Notes: generated by a model not told the origin, from the sequence alone. A stretch of DNA of 64,000 nucleotides from Flagellatimonas centrodinii (GCF_016918765.2 NZ_CP092104.1:1984001-2048000), one strand, 5' to 3'; shown: positions 48,520-58,652, numbered from the stretch's first letter. Translations and numbers: made by a program.

Positions 48520-51500
48520 TCACTTGCCTCCCCAATTGAAGTGGGCGGACAAGGGCCGTGGGGCCTCAGGCACGCCGATCTGCGGATGGAAGTAGTACCG
48601 CAGGAAGCCGGTGAACTGATATTCGGTGAAGTCGCGTGCGTTGTCCGAGCCGACGGCGCCACCGACGAACAGTGTCGGCGACACGCGATACTCGAGCGCG
48701 CCCCCCATGGCATAGCCCAGCCCGGACTGGCTGCTGCTGGCATACCCGCCGACCAATCGGGTATCCGGATTGGCATCAATGATGTCCTCCAGCTCGGCCT
48801 GCAGATTGGCGTTGTTGGGGAACAGCGCGGCGCCGTCCTCGCGGAAGGTCTGCAGCCCCAGTGCGCCATTCAGGCGATAGCTGATCTTGCCCCAGGTCCC
48901 GCTGAGTTCCACCGGCACGGTGACACCGAGAAAGAACTGCGGACTGAAGTAGCCGCCGTGGCCGAAGGTGAAGTAACGGCGGTTCTTGTCGTAGAAGAAC
49001 GTGGTGATGTTGAGCCCGTAGGTGAGTGTGCGGCGGCCATCCCGCAGGGCACGGACATAGACGCCGCCGCCCAGCTCACCAGCGGAATTGTCATCGGTAT
49101 TGCGGCCGTCAAAGGTGGAGAAGCCGAAGTTGCCGTAAACCCCGATGCGCCCCAGATCATAGGCGATGTCGATCCGAGCCCCGGTTCGATTGATGGCGCC
49201 GGTGGTGACGCCCAGTAACGGATCCTCGATGCCGGCGTAGGCCAATATGCTGTCACTGACCGGGCGTCGCGAAAGATCAAAGGCGAAACGCCAGACCTCG
49301 GTGGTGGGGGCCCAGCGGACCCCGCCGGTCAGCCGCTCCTCCGTGAAGCCCAGCGGCGTCGATCCGATATCGGCAGAGAACGTACCGGCACGATAGGTCA
49401 GCCCAAGCGCCAGCCCGCTGTCGCTGAGCGACCGCGTGTCGTCGCCCCCATTGATCAGCGGCAATGCGCCGAATCGCAGCAGCTGTTCGCCGGAGATGCT
49501 GCCGGCATCCAGGTATACCGGCACCGCCCGGACGCCGAACTGGCCGACGCGGCTGACGCCACCACGGAGCTCCATGGGGGTCTCGATGTTGAATAGCCGG
49601 GACAACCCGGACTCGCCATCACGAACCCGCGAGTGCAGGGCGCCACCCAACCAACCGCTGTTCTGGGCGCGCAGACGTTCCAGCGGATCGCTTTCCGCGT
49701 CGACGCCGCGGCCGCCAGTGTCGCGTGCGGTCGCCGAGCGAACCGTGGACGGAACCGCTGCTCGGGTGGCGGTCGGTGTCCGGCCGGGCGTGTGGGCGAG
49801 AGAGTCATCCACCTTCAGGCGTAAGCCGGTAGTGGCCCTCGGCGTCGTCGACGGTGACGCCGCTCGCGGGCGGGCCGGCGGCTGGCGGGATTGGGTCGAC
49901 GTTGAAGTTTCCAAGCGCAGGCCCGGCAGGGATTGGCGCGGCGCGAACGGATCGGCGGCACCTCGCGGCGGCACCGAAGTATCGAAGGTCGATGGCCGTG
50001 GCTGCAATGGGCGTTGTGGCAATACGCCCTGCCAGTCGTCGGCATCCGCCGCCGGCCGCGGGAGCAGGGGCATGCGGACGTCATCCGCGCTGATCAGCTC
50101 CAGCCGTGGCGGCCGTGGCGCCGATGCCACGATTGGCGTCTTGGCGCGGCGGGCGGCAGCGGTTTCGTAGTGACGCAATGCCAGACCAGTGTTGCCGTTC
50201 TGTTCTGCCAGCCGGCCGGCGAAGTCGGCGGCCTCGACGCTGTCGGGGAATCGCTTGCGGAAGGCATCGACCCGTGCCTCGGCCAGCGTCGGGTCGCCGC
50301 TGGCCAGGGCGCTGTTAGCGGCGCCGGCGAGTGCCTCGCGATGTTCAGGCTCGGTTGCCAGCAGCCGGTCATAGATCGCTAACGCCTGGGTCTGGTCACC
50401 GCCAGCCTCGAACACCCTCGCCAGCGCCATTTGCACGCGGGCCTCCTGCGGTCGCCGCATGACCACTTCGCGCAGCAGCGCATAGGCGTCGGCCAGATCA
50501 CCGCGCTCTCGGGCGCGGTCGGCCAGCCGGATGCGGTAGTCGACGATCAGGCCCTCGAGCGTTGCGGACTGCGCGCTGGTGAGCGGCTGCCGCAACAACA
50601 GATCGGCAGTGCTTTCGAACTCGACGTCCTGGCCCAATTGCAGCAGCAGCGCGGCGTACTGCAGGCGTTGGTCGGCGCTCGCCGGGCGTCCCTCGAAGCT
50701 TCGGCGTAGATAGCTGAGCGCACGGGCAGGGTCGCCGAGACCGGCCCAGCCACCGGCCAGGGCACCGAGATAGTCCGGGTCATTGCCGGCAGCGCGATCG
50801 GCTGCCGCCATGGCGCCATAGGCGATGTCCATCGCGCCGGCCTCGGCAGCGATGCTGGCGCGCTCCAGCTGGTATTGGATCCAGGCGCGCCGTTGCAGGG
50901 CCGTTGCATCGGCATTGCGTTGCTGCAGCGGCATGCGTTCCAGTTCGTAGAGCACGTCCAGCCAGCGGTTGGCGTCCGCCAATGCATAGGCCTGCGCCAT
51001 CTGTACTTCCGGCAGATCGGGATGGGTCTGCTGCAGACTGCTGATGAGGGCATCGGCTTCGAGTCCCTCGCCACGAGCACGCAACAGACGGGCGAGGTCA
51101 AGGCGAACCCAGGGATTGTTCGGTGACAGTGCCAGGGCCTGACGAAGGTCGCGCAGAGCGCGTTCGTCATCGCCACGCTGGGCTGCCTGCTGGGCGCGGG
51201 CGCGCAGGGCATCGGCCTGCGCCGGGGCAATGGCGGCGCGGACGCTGTCAGGGCCATCGGCCGCGACGGCTTCGGCTGCTTCCAGTCGGCCGTCGCGTGC
51301 CAGCAACTGTGCCAACTGCGTGCGTGCATCGACATTGCGCGGGCGTGCTGCCAGGACAGTGCGGAGCTCGCGCTCGGCAGCGGCGGTTTCACCGGCGCTT
51401 GCCAGCGCCGCGGCGTAGGCTGTTCGCAGACTGGGATCGAGGTCGGCGGGTGCGGCCGCAAAGGCAGCTCGATATTCGCCCAGCGCCGTACCGACGTCAC

Positions 51501-52602
51501 CGGCTTCGCGCGCCAGATTGGCGGCCCGGAAGCGGGTGAAAAAGCGGGCGGAACGTTGTGCCTCGCGCCAGCGGCCTGCCTGCGCCGGCTGTGCTGCCAT
51601 GGCGCGGCCCAGCAGCGTGTCGGCCTCGGCGTAGCGCTCCTGTCGCAGGCGCACCAGCCCCAGCCCGCCGAGCGCGCCGGCATTGTTGGGGGATTGCCGG
51701 AGCAGGGCGTTGAACTGGCGCTCGGCGTCGGCATCGGCCCTCGCTTCGAGCCGATCAAAGGCACGTTGCACCGCGGCATCCCGCTGACGCTGTGGCGAGT
51801 CCGGGCGCTCCGCGCGCAGCCGGGTGCGCTTGGCGCCGATCGCCTCGTCGCCCTTCATCACGGCCAGATACTGGTCGAACAAGGGTTCGTCGGCCGGTGT
51901 CGCTTCCAGCCAGATCAGTGCCTGACGCCAGGCGGCGACGGCTTCCTGGCGGACTGCCGCCTTGTCATGCAGTTGCCGCAGCCCACGGATGCCCTCGCGG
52001 CGGGTTGATTGCCGGTAGGTCTGCTGCCGGGCGAGGGCCAGGGCATATTCCGGTGACTGCGGATTGCGGGATGCAAGGGTGGCCAGTGCGATCATCGCCT
52101 CATCCCGTCGTGCGTCGTCCGCGGCCAGCACCTGGTAGTACTCCAGCCGCAGCGGATCACTCGGCGGGTCGCCGTCGAATGCACGCCGATAGGCGTCGAT
52201 GGCTTCCACGATCTTCTGTTCACTGGCGAGGCTGCGCGCGCGCGCCAGTCCGGCCGCGTCGATCTGCAGGACTGCCCGGCTGGCGCTGATGTCGCGCAGG
52301 TAGCGGGAATCGGGATTGACGGCGCGCAGGCGCGCCGCCCAGACCTCGGCCTGGTCGGGGTTGCCGGCGCTGTTCGCGAGTACCCCGAGCCGGCCGAGCG
52401 CTTCCTCGTTGTCCGGGTCAGCCTCCAGCAATCGCTGCCAATTCTCGGTTGCCAGCGCCGGGCGGTTTCGCTGTTCCCAGAACCGCGCTTGTTCGGCCAG
52501 GCGGCTGATCGCGGCATCGTCTGCCCAGACGGCACCACCGGTACCGGTCAGCAGGGCGAGCGCCAGCAGGCGGGCGCTTAGTGTTTGGAGTCGCGGTGCC
52601 AT
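48520..52602 (-). CDS. bcsC: Cellulose export TPR/barrel protein BcsC
   Basis: 1360 residues, in the range for BcsC. A signal peptide (LLALALLTGTGGAVWA) is followed by about 19 TPR units over residues 30-830 (for example PNNAGALGGLGLVRLRQERYAEAD and NPWVRLDLARLLRARGE). After a proline/threonine-rich linker (about 850-960) comes the BcsC C-terminal domain: LFNIETPMELRGGVSRVG and a 16-strand-type barrel ending FLRYYFHPQIGVP. BcsC guides the glucan through the periplasm and outer membrane. Its start overlaps bcsZ by 25 bases. The last 20 residues after the barrel are unusual because most barrels end in an aromatic residue. Confidence 0.92.
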   Translation of the reverse strand: MAPRLQTLSARLLALALLTGTGGAVWADDAAISRLAEQARFWEQRNRPALATENWQRLLEADPDNEEALGRLGVLANSAGNPDQAEVWAARLRAVNPDSRYLRDISASRAVLQIDAAGLARARSLASEQKIVEAIDAYRRAFDGDPPSDPLRLEYYQVLAADDARRDEAMIALATLASRNPQSPEYALALARQQTYRQSTRREGIRGLRQLHDKAAVRQEAVAAWRQALIWLEATPADEPLFDQYLAVMKGDEAIGAKRTRLRAERPDSPQRQRDAAVQRAFDRLEARADADAERQFNALLRQSPNNAGALGGLGLVRLRQERYAEADTLLGRAMAAQPAQAGRWREAQRSARFFTRFRAANLAREAGDVGTALGEYRAAFAAAPADLDPSLRTAYAAALASAGETAAAERELRTVLAARPRNVDARTQLAQLLARDGRLEAAEAVAADGPDSVRAAIAPAQADALRARAQQAAQRGDDERALRDLRQALALSPNNPWVRLDLARLLRARGEGLEADALISSLQQTHPDLPEVQMAQAYALADANRWLDVLYELERMPLQQRNADATALQRRAWIQYQLERASIAAEAGAMDIAYGAMAAADRAAGNDPDYLGALAGGWAGLGDPARALSYLRRSFEGRPASADQRLQYAALLLQLGQDVEFESTADLLLRQPLTSAQSATLEGLIVDYRIRLADRARERGDLADAYALLREVVMRRPQEARVQMALARVFEAGGDQTQALAIYDRLLATEPEHREALAGAANSALASGDPTLAEARVDAFRKRFPDSVEAADFAGRLAEQNGNTGLALRHYETAAARRAKTPIVASAPRPPRLELISADDVRMPLLPRPAADADDWQGVLPQRPLQPRPSTFDTSVPPRGAADPFAPRQSLPGLRLETSTSTQSRQPPARPRAASPSTTPRATTGLRLKVDDSLAHTPGRTPTATRAAVPSTVRSATARDTGGRGVDAESDPLERLRAQNSGWLGGALHSRVRDGESGLSRLFNIETPMELRGGVSRVGQFGVRAVPVYLDAGSISGEQLLRFGALPLINGGDDTRSLSDSGLALGLTYRAGTFSADIGSTPLGFTEERLTGGVRWAPTTEVWRFAFDLSRRPVSDSILAYAGIEDPLLGVTTGAINRTGARIDIAYDLGRIGVYGNFGFSTFDGRNTDDNSAGELGGGVYVRALRDGRRTLTYGLNITTFFYDKNRRYFTFGHGGYFSPQFFLGVTVPVELSGTWGKISYRLNGALGLQTFREDGAALFPNNANLQAELEDIIDANPDTRLVGGYASSSQSGLGYAMGGALEYRVSPTLFVGGAVGSDNARDFTEYQFTGFLRYYFHPQIGVPEAPRPLSAHFNWGGK

Positions 52603-53726
52603 TTGAGTATCAACCGCCCCTTGGAATCGAATTGGTAGCGTCGCTCGCGATAACCCTCGGCGAACAGGGCCAGCACCTGGTCATAGTACCGGGCGGGCTG
52701 GCCGATGAGGGCGCCACTGCGGCTCCGTTCCCCGACCAACCGGACGCGTTGTGCCAGGTCACCAGCGCCATAGGCCTGCAACAACGGGCCGACCGCGAAC
52801 TGAAAACCCGGTGGTCCCTCGCCAACCGCGCGGCCGCTGGCGACATCCCAGCGCTCCGGCACGGCGCCGAGCCGGCGTACATGCGCCAGCATCGGGCGCA
52901 ATGCGATCTGGGTCTGCGACACCGCGTCGAGACCGGGGACCGCCATGGCGGCCCACAGATAGACCCGAATCGCATCATAGCTGCCGATGGTGCCGTGCTC
53001 GGGGTCGGGTCGATAGCCCTCGGGTGTCAGCAACAGCCAGTCCGGCGCCAATCCCTGGGGGGTGCTGGCCTGCAAGGCGGTCACGGAGTCCGCGAGGATC
53101 GCTGCCCACGGCCCTTCGGGCATGGCCTGTGCCAGAAAATGCAGCTGGAACGGCGGCAGATAGCTGGGATTGAGCCGGGTGCCGTCCGGGGTGACGAAGC
53201 CAACAGGGGCGGGAAGCAGCAGGGCCTGCTCATGCTGGCGCACGGTGGCTTGTTGGATCACCTGCTGCAACAGGGCGCGGGCCGGCACGGCATAGGCCGG
53301 TGTCTGCCACAGGCGTGCCGCTTCCAGCAGGGCATAGGCGATGAACAAGTCGGCATCCGTGGCGGAATTGGCATCAATCACGCCCCAATGGTCCTGCTCG
53401 GCGTCGTAGCCCCAGAGCCAGGCCGGCAATTGCGGACCTAGGTTGCCGTCAGCAAGATTGTCGTGCGTCCAGCGCAAGACCCGGTCGAAGGTTTTGCGGT
53501 CATTCGCCACCAGCGCCAGAAACAGGCTGTAGGCCTGGGCTTCGGAGACGGTTCTGGCACCCTCGGTCCAGTCGACGACGCGACCGTCATCCTGGATGAA
53601 GCCATCGCGGAATGCATCCCAGAAGGGCCAGGCCGCAGCATCGGCCCTGCCGGCATGACACCCCAGCGACAGTAGCGCCAGGGTAGCCGCCGTCAGGATC
53701 TTCAGCGTCGGCATCCAGTTCGACAT
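52578..53726 (-). CDS. bcsZ: Cellulose-operon endoglucanase BcsZ (GH8)
   Basis: 382 residues with a signal peptide (ILTAATLALLSLGCHAGRADA). The GH8 catalytic residues match E. coli BcsZ: the acid E62 in TVSEAQAYSLFLALVAND and the base D251 in GSYDAIRVYLW. The family motifs NLGPQLPAWLWG, IDANSATDADLFIAYALLEA and RLNPSYLPPF are all present. BcsZ trims cellulose in the periplasm and is needed for normal export. It lies 3 bases after bcsAB and overlaps bcsC by 25 bases. Confidence 0.95.
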   Translation of the reverse strand: MSNWMPTLKILTAATLALLSLGCHAGRADAAAWPFWDAFRDGFIQDDGRVVDWTEGARTVSEAQAYSLFLALVANDRKTFDRVLRWTHDNLADGNLGPQLPAWLWGYDAEQDHWGVIDANSATDADLFIAYALLEAARLWQTPAYAVPARALLQQVIQQATVRQHEQALLLPAPVGFVTPDGTRLNPSYLPPFQLHFLAQAMPEGPWAAILADSVTALQASTPQGLAPDWLLLTPEGYRPDPEHGTIGSYDAIRVYLWAAMAVPGLDAVSQTQIALRPMLAHVRRLGAVPERWDVASGRAVGEGPPGFQFAVGPLLQAYGAGDLAQRVRLVGERSRSGALIGQPARYYDQVLALFAEGYRERRYQFDSKGRLILKWHRDSKH

Positions 53727-53729
53727 CGA

Positions 53730-56700
53730 TCAGGCAGTACCGGCGTGACGTCGGGCAGCGCGCCGACGCAGCAGGGTGCGCAATGCGGCGCCGAACAGCA
53801 GCACTGCCAGGATCAGCAGCGGGAGCATCAGCAAGGGATTCTCGCTAACCCACTTGCGCAGGGCATAGTCCCAGGGCAGGTGACCGACCGCATAGGTGGG
53901 TCCGAGGCTGTATCCAGAGACGGTGTCGCCATGCACCAAGGTCAGATCGCCGCCGAAGTACTGCGACTGGCCCGGATCAAGCAATGCACGGCTGACATCG
54001 AAGACGTTTCCGCCCGGCGCGGCGGTAAAAATGATCAGCGAGCGCTCTGCCGCCCAGGGGGAAGCGGCTCCGATGACCGCCCCAAGGGTGCCAGCGGCGT
54101 CGTGAATAACCTCCCCGGCGTGCGCACGGGCACCGTCGAGATCGCGACCCCGGGCCTCGGCGATCCAGCGGCTGAGGACACTGTCGCGCCGCAGTGTCAC
54201 CCGGCTGTCCTCGAACTGGATCGGCAGGTGACCGTTGAGCCGGTCCAGCAGTCCCAGACGATCGCTGCGGCCGACAATGACCAGGTCGCGATCAAGCGTC
54301 TCCGGCACCTGGCCGTCACGGAACACGACGCTGCGGATCAGCGGCACACTGCCCTGGTGGCCGAGGTGTCCGGCAACCGTGAGCAGGGCGGCGATATCCT
54401 GCGCCGCGGCGTTGACCGGCAGGACGAAGGCGGTCTGGGCGCCGTCGGCATATCGGGTATAGGGGAAGCCGCCTTCGGCCATCAGAGACAGCTCCGGCAT
54501 CTCGGCGTAGTAGGCATGCCGGGGGAACGTCAGCGTGGCATCGCGATCCACCGAGCCCTGCAACAGGTCAGGGTTGAAGGCCTCGCAGAGTTTTTCGGTG
54601 CTGCGGACGAAATGGAATTGCCACGACAGCCGATTGCGGTGACCAATATGGGCCTTGGGAAGCACCATCCGCTCCCGCTGCTCAAGGCTGTGGGCACTGT
54701 CACGCTTCAACTGTTCATCGCCGACGAAATGATTGTTGATCAACACGCTCAATGCCGATCGCTCGGCAATTGAGCCCCCGGCGCGGAAGGTGAAATCCAG
54801 CGTCGGTCCACTGCCGGAGATCATGAAGAGGTCAGGGGGCAGTCGGAAGTCGACATTGATTGGCCCGGGTGCGAGCCCCCGGGCATTGAGGTTCTTGTCG
54901 GCATAGGCGCCGAGATCGATGGGGGCGTCGGGGTTGGCCCAGCGCGGCGAATCGTTGCGGTTGCGCGGGGGCGGCAGGGTGAATTCGCCGATGTCGGCAT
55001 GGTCGCCGCGCAGTGAATCGCTACCGAACACGAGGGAGCGGGCCGCCTGCAGCGCGCCCGCAGCATCCCGTGCGCTGATGACCAGCAGCCGTGCCGCCGG
55101 GGCTCCCGGATGCGCGATCACACGAATCTCTGGGGTCTCCGGGATCGGCAGTGCCTCCAGTAGTGGCACGTCTTCGCGCCGGGTCCGCAGGACCACCGCG
55201 TGTTGCGGCGGCAATTCGGAGAAGCGGACCGGGAATTCGGCCCCGCGGTAGTCGGCCAACGCCCCGAACCAGGAGGCGATGATGGCGGCGGCGTTGATGA
55301 CACCGTCTTCGGGTGCCGGCCCCATGATCACCGGCAGCTGCAGGCGGCGAGTGTCCGCCGCCTCGAAGAACGGGGCCGGCAGGTCCGACAGGTCGGGCTG
55401 AATCGGCAGCGGCGCCAGCTTCAGACGCAACGCGCTCTGGTTGCTGATCTGCGCCCACAGCGTCGGGTGGGCGGGGTCTTCGCACTCGTCGATGGCATAG
55501 CTGGCGATCAGCTCGAATCGGAGCTGGTTGTAGGGCAGGAACAGGTTCGGATTGATGTCGAGGGTGTGCTGGGCGCCGGCCGCATCCTCGGGTGTCAGTC
55601 GCCAGGTATCCACCAGCTCGTCGTTCAGGAGGACGTTGAGGTGACTCTTGTCCGCGCGCAGTGCTGGCGAATGGCTGACCTCCAGGGTCAGCTCGGCGCT
55701 GTCGACCACCTGATCGGTCCGCAGCGACAGCGGCAGCGAATACTGTCCGAAGCTGGTGCGCAGACGCAGTGGCGCGTTGGCGCCAAGCGCTTCGAGGCGG
55801 ATCAGCCGGGCACCGGCATCGGCGCTGGCGACCGCCGGGGCGCGGACGTCGTCGGTCGCCGTCTGTGCGCGCGCCTCGCCGATGCCTGCACCCAATGCCA
55901 ATGCCGCCGCCAACCCTGCCAGCGTCGCGGCCGTGGTTGAGGCACCCCCGCGGCGCAACAGCGCGTCGCGAATACTTGTTCCCATCCAGCGGAAGAATCT
56001 CATCGTTCCCAGCCTTCCAAAGTTGGCGACCCCTTTCAATGCCACGAGGGGACGGTCATAGGTTTGTGCATCACGCCAGCGCAGCCAGGCATCGGCGCGG
56101 CCGTAGAGCGCGTAGACCAGCTGCGCTTCCTGTTCCGGATTGAGGGCGCCGAACTCCAGCGCGACGACGTTGCGACCGGCGCGCCGCACGGTGGCCGGGG
56201 TCCAGGCCAGTCGATGGTCGGGGATCAGCGCGACTTCGACCGAGGCGCCGACCTCCAGCTGCAGGTGTTCGAGACCGGGGACGGCCGAGCCGCCATAGGA
56301 GAGATCGAGGGTTTCGGTCAGTTCGACCGATTCGCTGCCGGGCAGCCGCAGGGCCACTGGCACCTGGCAGCGCACCCGCACGGCGTGGCGAACCTGCCGC
56401 TTTTCGGACGCGACGCAGATGGCGGCTCCGAGAATCAGCAGGTTGTAGGCCGTCCAGCCCATGTTGATGCCAATGGTATCGATCGGTGCGCCCGGCAGCA
56501 GCATCCGCAGGCTGCCGATCACCAGACCGATAAAGTTGGCCAGATAGAAGTAGAAGTAGGGTCGGGCGATGTCGCCATCGAAATAGTCGCGGTCGACGAT
56601 GCCACCCTTGGCAGTGACGTTGAACTTGCCGAGTTTCGGGTTGATCATCGCCAGCGTGGTCGGAATGATGATGAATACGGCCAGCACCGTCTCGTACACC

Positions 56701-58085
56701 TCTGCCCAGAACGAGTGCCGGTATTTCCCCTGCAATCGCGAGTTGGTCATGATCGCCATTACCAGGTGCGGAATGGCGAAGGAGATGATCATCAGGCCCT
56801 GCGCAGCAATCACTTTTGCGTCGAACAGCAAGTAGGCCAGCGGTGCGCTGAGGAAGACCACGCGCGGAAAACCATAGAAGAAGTGCAGCATGGCATTGGC
56901 ATAGCAAAGCCGCTGCCCGATCTCCAGGCCCTTCTTGAACAGCGGATTGTCGACTCGGAAAATCTGTGCCATGCCGCGCGCCCAGCGGATGCGTTGACCG
57001 ACGTGTGCCGACAGCGATTCGGTGGCCAGCCCCGCGGCCTGCGGGATATTGATGTAGGCGCTTTTCCAGCCGAGGCCATGCATCTTCAGCGAGGTGTGGG
57101 CATCCTCGGTGACGGTTTCGACCGCGATGCCGCCGATCTGTGCAAGTGCACTGCGGCGCAGTAGCGCGCAGGAGCCGCAAAAGAAGGTGGCATCCCAGTA
57201 GTCATTCCCGTCTTGCAGCAGGCCGTAGAACAACTCGCCCTCGTTGGGTGCCTGACGGAACACGCCGAGATTGCGCTCGAATGGGTCGGGGGAGAAGAAG
57301 TGGTGCGGGGTCTGCACCAGCGCCATGCGCGGATCCCGCAGCATGGTACCGGCAGTCATCTGCAGGAACGAGCGGGTGGGGATGTGGTCGCAATCGAAAA
57401 TGGCGACGAATTCGCCATGGGTCTGCTTCAGTGCATGGTTGATGTTGCCGGCCTTGGCGTGCTTGTTGTCCGGCCGCGTCATGTGGGTGGCGCCGATTTC
57501 CTTGCAGAAGGCCGCGAACTCCGGGCGGCGACCGTCATCCAGCACGTAGACATTGATCTTGTCGCGCGGCCAGTCCAGCTCCATTGCGGCGAACACGGTC
57601 GGCCGCACCACCTTCAGGGGCTCGTTGTAGGTGGGGATGAACACGTCGATCGTCGGCCATTGGTCGAGATCATCCGGTAGTGGTACGGGTCGGCGCTGCA
57701 GCGGCCAGACCGATTGGAAGTACCCCAATAGCAGAATGCCCCAGGCGTACAGCTCGGCCAGAATCAGGCCGGTGGCGAAAAACAGGTCGATGGCGTCGAA
57801 GCCCTCGCCGATCGGCAGGGTTTCGGTCACACGCCAGTAGAGGTAGCGGGTGGTGGTGAGGGTGGACACCCCCATCAGCGCATAAAGCACGCGACGATCA
57901 TCGCTACGCCGTGACATCACCCAGCCGATACCGATGGTGGCGACGCCGACGCCGGCCTGCCACCAGAGCGACAGCGGGGCGGTGATGAACAACCAGCCCA
58001 CTGCCAGGGCGGCACCCACCATGAACCAGGCCAAGATCCGGCTCAGGCGATCTTCGGGGTTGCGCACAGCAGTGTCGTTGAGCAT
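53730..58085 (-). CDS. bcsAB: Fused cellulose synthase BcsA-BcsB
   Basis: 1451 residues in one uninterrupted frame. The BcsA half has the GT2 residues DD 183-184 (VLDDGRR), DCD 231-233, TED 326-328 and QRIRW 364-368. Membrane helices flank the domain, and a PilZ domain has both cyclic-di-GMP-binding elements, RHAVR (566-570) and DLSYGG (594-599). Near residues 710-740 a signal-peptide-like stretch ends in EARAQ. BcsB starts there (jelly-roll and flavodoxin-like repeats, about 741-1400) and ends in a membrane anchor (LLMLPLLILAVLLFGAAL). BcsA polymerises UDP-glucose and BcsB receives the chain. The fusion resembles Komagataeibacter AcsAB, which is reported to be processed. Confidence 0.95.
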   Translation of the reverse strand: MLNDTAVRNPEDRLSRILAWFMVGAALAVGWLFITAPLSLWWQAGVGVATIGIGWVMSRRSDDRRVLYALMGVSTLTTTRYLYWRVTETLPIGEGFDAIDLFFATGLILAELYAWGILLLGYFQSVWPLQRRPVPLPDDLDQWPTIDVFIPTYNEPLKVVRPTVFAAMELDWPRDKINVYVLDDGRRPEFAAFCKEIGATHMTRPDNKHAKAGNINHALKQTHGEFVAIFDCDHIPTRSFLQMTAGTMLRDPRMALVQTPHHFFSPDPFERNLGVFRQAPNEGELFYGLLQDGNDYWDATFFCGSCALLRRSALAQIGGIAVETVTEDAHTSLKMHGLGWKSAYINIPQAAGLATESLSAHVGQRIRWARGMAQIFRVDNPLFKKGLEIGQRLCYANAMLHFFYGFPRVVFLSAPLAYLLFDAKVIAAQGLMIISFAIPHLVMAIMTNSRLQGKYRHSFWAEVYETVLAVFIIIPTTLAMINPKLGKFNVTAKGGIVDRDYFDGDIARPYFYFYLANFIGLVIGSLRMLLPGAPIDTIGINMGWTAYNLLILGAAICVASEKRQVRHAVRVRCQVPVALRLPGSESVELTETLDLSYGGSAVPGLEHLQLEVGASVEVALIPDHRLAWTPATVRRAGRNVVALEFGALNPEQEAQLVYALYGRADAWLRWRDAQTYDRPLVALKGVANFGRLGTMRFFRWMGTSIRDALLRRGGASTTAATLAGLAAALALGAGIGEARAQTATDDVRAPAVASADAGARLIRLEALGANAPLRLRTSFGQYSLPLSLRTDQVVDSAELTLEVSHSPALRADKSHLNVLLNDELVDTWRLTPEDAAGAQHTLDINPNLFLPYNQLRFELIASYAIDECEDPAHPTLWAQISNQSALRLKLAPLPIQPDLSDLPAPFFEAADTRRLQLPVIMGPAPEDGVINAAAIIASWFGALADYRGAEFPVRFSELPPQHAVVLRTRREDVPLLEALPIPETPEIRVIAHPGAPAARLLVISARDAAGALQAARSLVFGSDSLRGDHADIGEFTLPPPRNRNDSPRWANPDAPIDLGAYADKNLNARGLAPGPINVDFRLPPDLFMISGSGPTLDFTFRAGGSIAERSALSVLINNHFVGDEQLKRDSAHSLEQRERMVLPKAHIGHRNRLSWQFHFVRSTEKLCEAFNPDLLQGSVDRDATLTFPRHAYYAEMPELSLMAEGGFPYTRYADGAQTAFVLPVNAAAQDIAALLTVAGHLGHQGSVPLIRSVVFRDGQVPETLDRDLVIVGRSDRLGLLDRLNGHLPIQFEDSRVTLRRDSVLSRWIAEARGRDLDGARAHAGEVIHDAAGTLGAVIGAASPWAAERSLIIFTAAPGGNVFDVSRALLDPGQSQYFGGDLTLVHGDTVSGYSLGPTYAVGHLPWDYALRKWVSENPLLMLPLLILAVLLFGAALRTLLRRRAARRHAGTA

Positions 58086-58088
58086 GGG

Positions 58089-58132
58089 CCGTCGTTCCGG
58101 TGCGGGCCAGCTGGCGCGCCAGGGCGCCGGAC
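58089..58132 (-). repeat. Imperfect hairpin between the bcsR-like gene and bcsAB
   Basis: The 52-base gap contains the perfect 12-base palindrome CTGGCGCGCCAG (58111-58122), flanked by GCCGTC and CCGG elements that can pair with CCGG and GACGGC on the other side. It lies just before the bcsAB start and could control translation or attenuate the operon. Confidence 0.35.
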
Positions 58133-58137
58133 GGCGG

Positions 58138-58644
58138 TCAGCCGATCTTTTTCGGCGTGGTCAGCCCGGGGCGACCTGAGAGGCGATCGAACAGGCTGCC
58201 GAGCGTCGGCTGTTCGCGGGTGACGTCGGGGGCCGGGGCTGCGGGCTGCCGCGGGGGCAGCTGAAGTTCCAGTTTGAGCTTTCGCGGCTGGGGCGCCGGC
58301 GCTCGGGCAATGAGACGGGAGAACGTGGCCTGCAAAGACTCGTCGGGCAGGGCGACCGGCTCGACCGGCGTCACTGTCGGTACAACGGGGGTGGCCGGTG
58401 CGGCTGCCGCGACCGGGGGCGCTGTCGGCGGTACCACCTGTGGTGGCATGAATGGCGCGCTCCGCGGCGCCTCGGTCGGGCTTGCCGACGCAGCCGACGA
58501 CTCGGCTGGCAGGGCCTCGCGACGGCCTCCGATCAGCTTCAGCTTGGGGGGATGGGCACGACCGCTGAAGTCACGGTAACGGACGCCGTCAAGGCTCAAG
58601 GCCTTCATCAGGTGATCAACGTCGTCAAGATTGTCGTTTGCCAT
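58138..58644 (-). CDS. BcsR-like N-terminus fused to a proline-rich region (BcsP/BcsO-like)
   Basis: 168 residues starting 8 bases after bcsD. Residues 5-27 (DDVDHLMKALSLDGVRY then RDFS) match the conserved core of BcsR, where E. coli has a D-x-x-x-L-x-x-A-x-SL-x-x-x-x-Y-x-D-x-S pattern. A 100-residue Ala/Pro/Val-rich stretch and a C-terminal LGSLFDRLSG motif follow. BcsR in enterobacteria partners BcsQ to stabilise BcsA at the membrane; no bcsQ is here. Proline-rich BcsO/BcsP proteins occur in some cellulose operons. I infer a cytoplasmic accessory protein of the synthase. Confidence 0.65.
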   Translation of the reverse strand: MANDNLDDVDHLMKALSLDGVRYRDFSGRAHPPKLKLIGGRREALPAESSAASASPTEAPRSAPFMPPQVVPPTAPPVAAAAPATPVVPTVTPVEPVALPDESLQATFSRLIARAPAPQPRKLKLELQLPPRQPAAPAPDVTREQPTLGSLFDRLSGRPGLTTPKKIG

Positions 58645-58652
58645 GGGAATGC

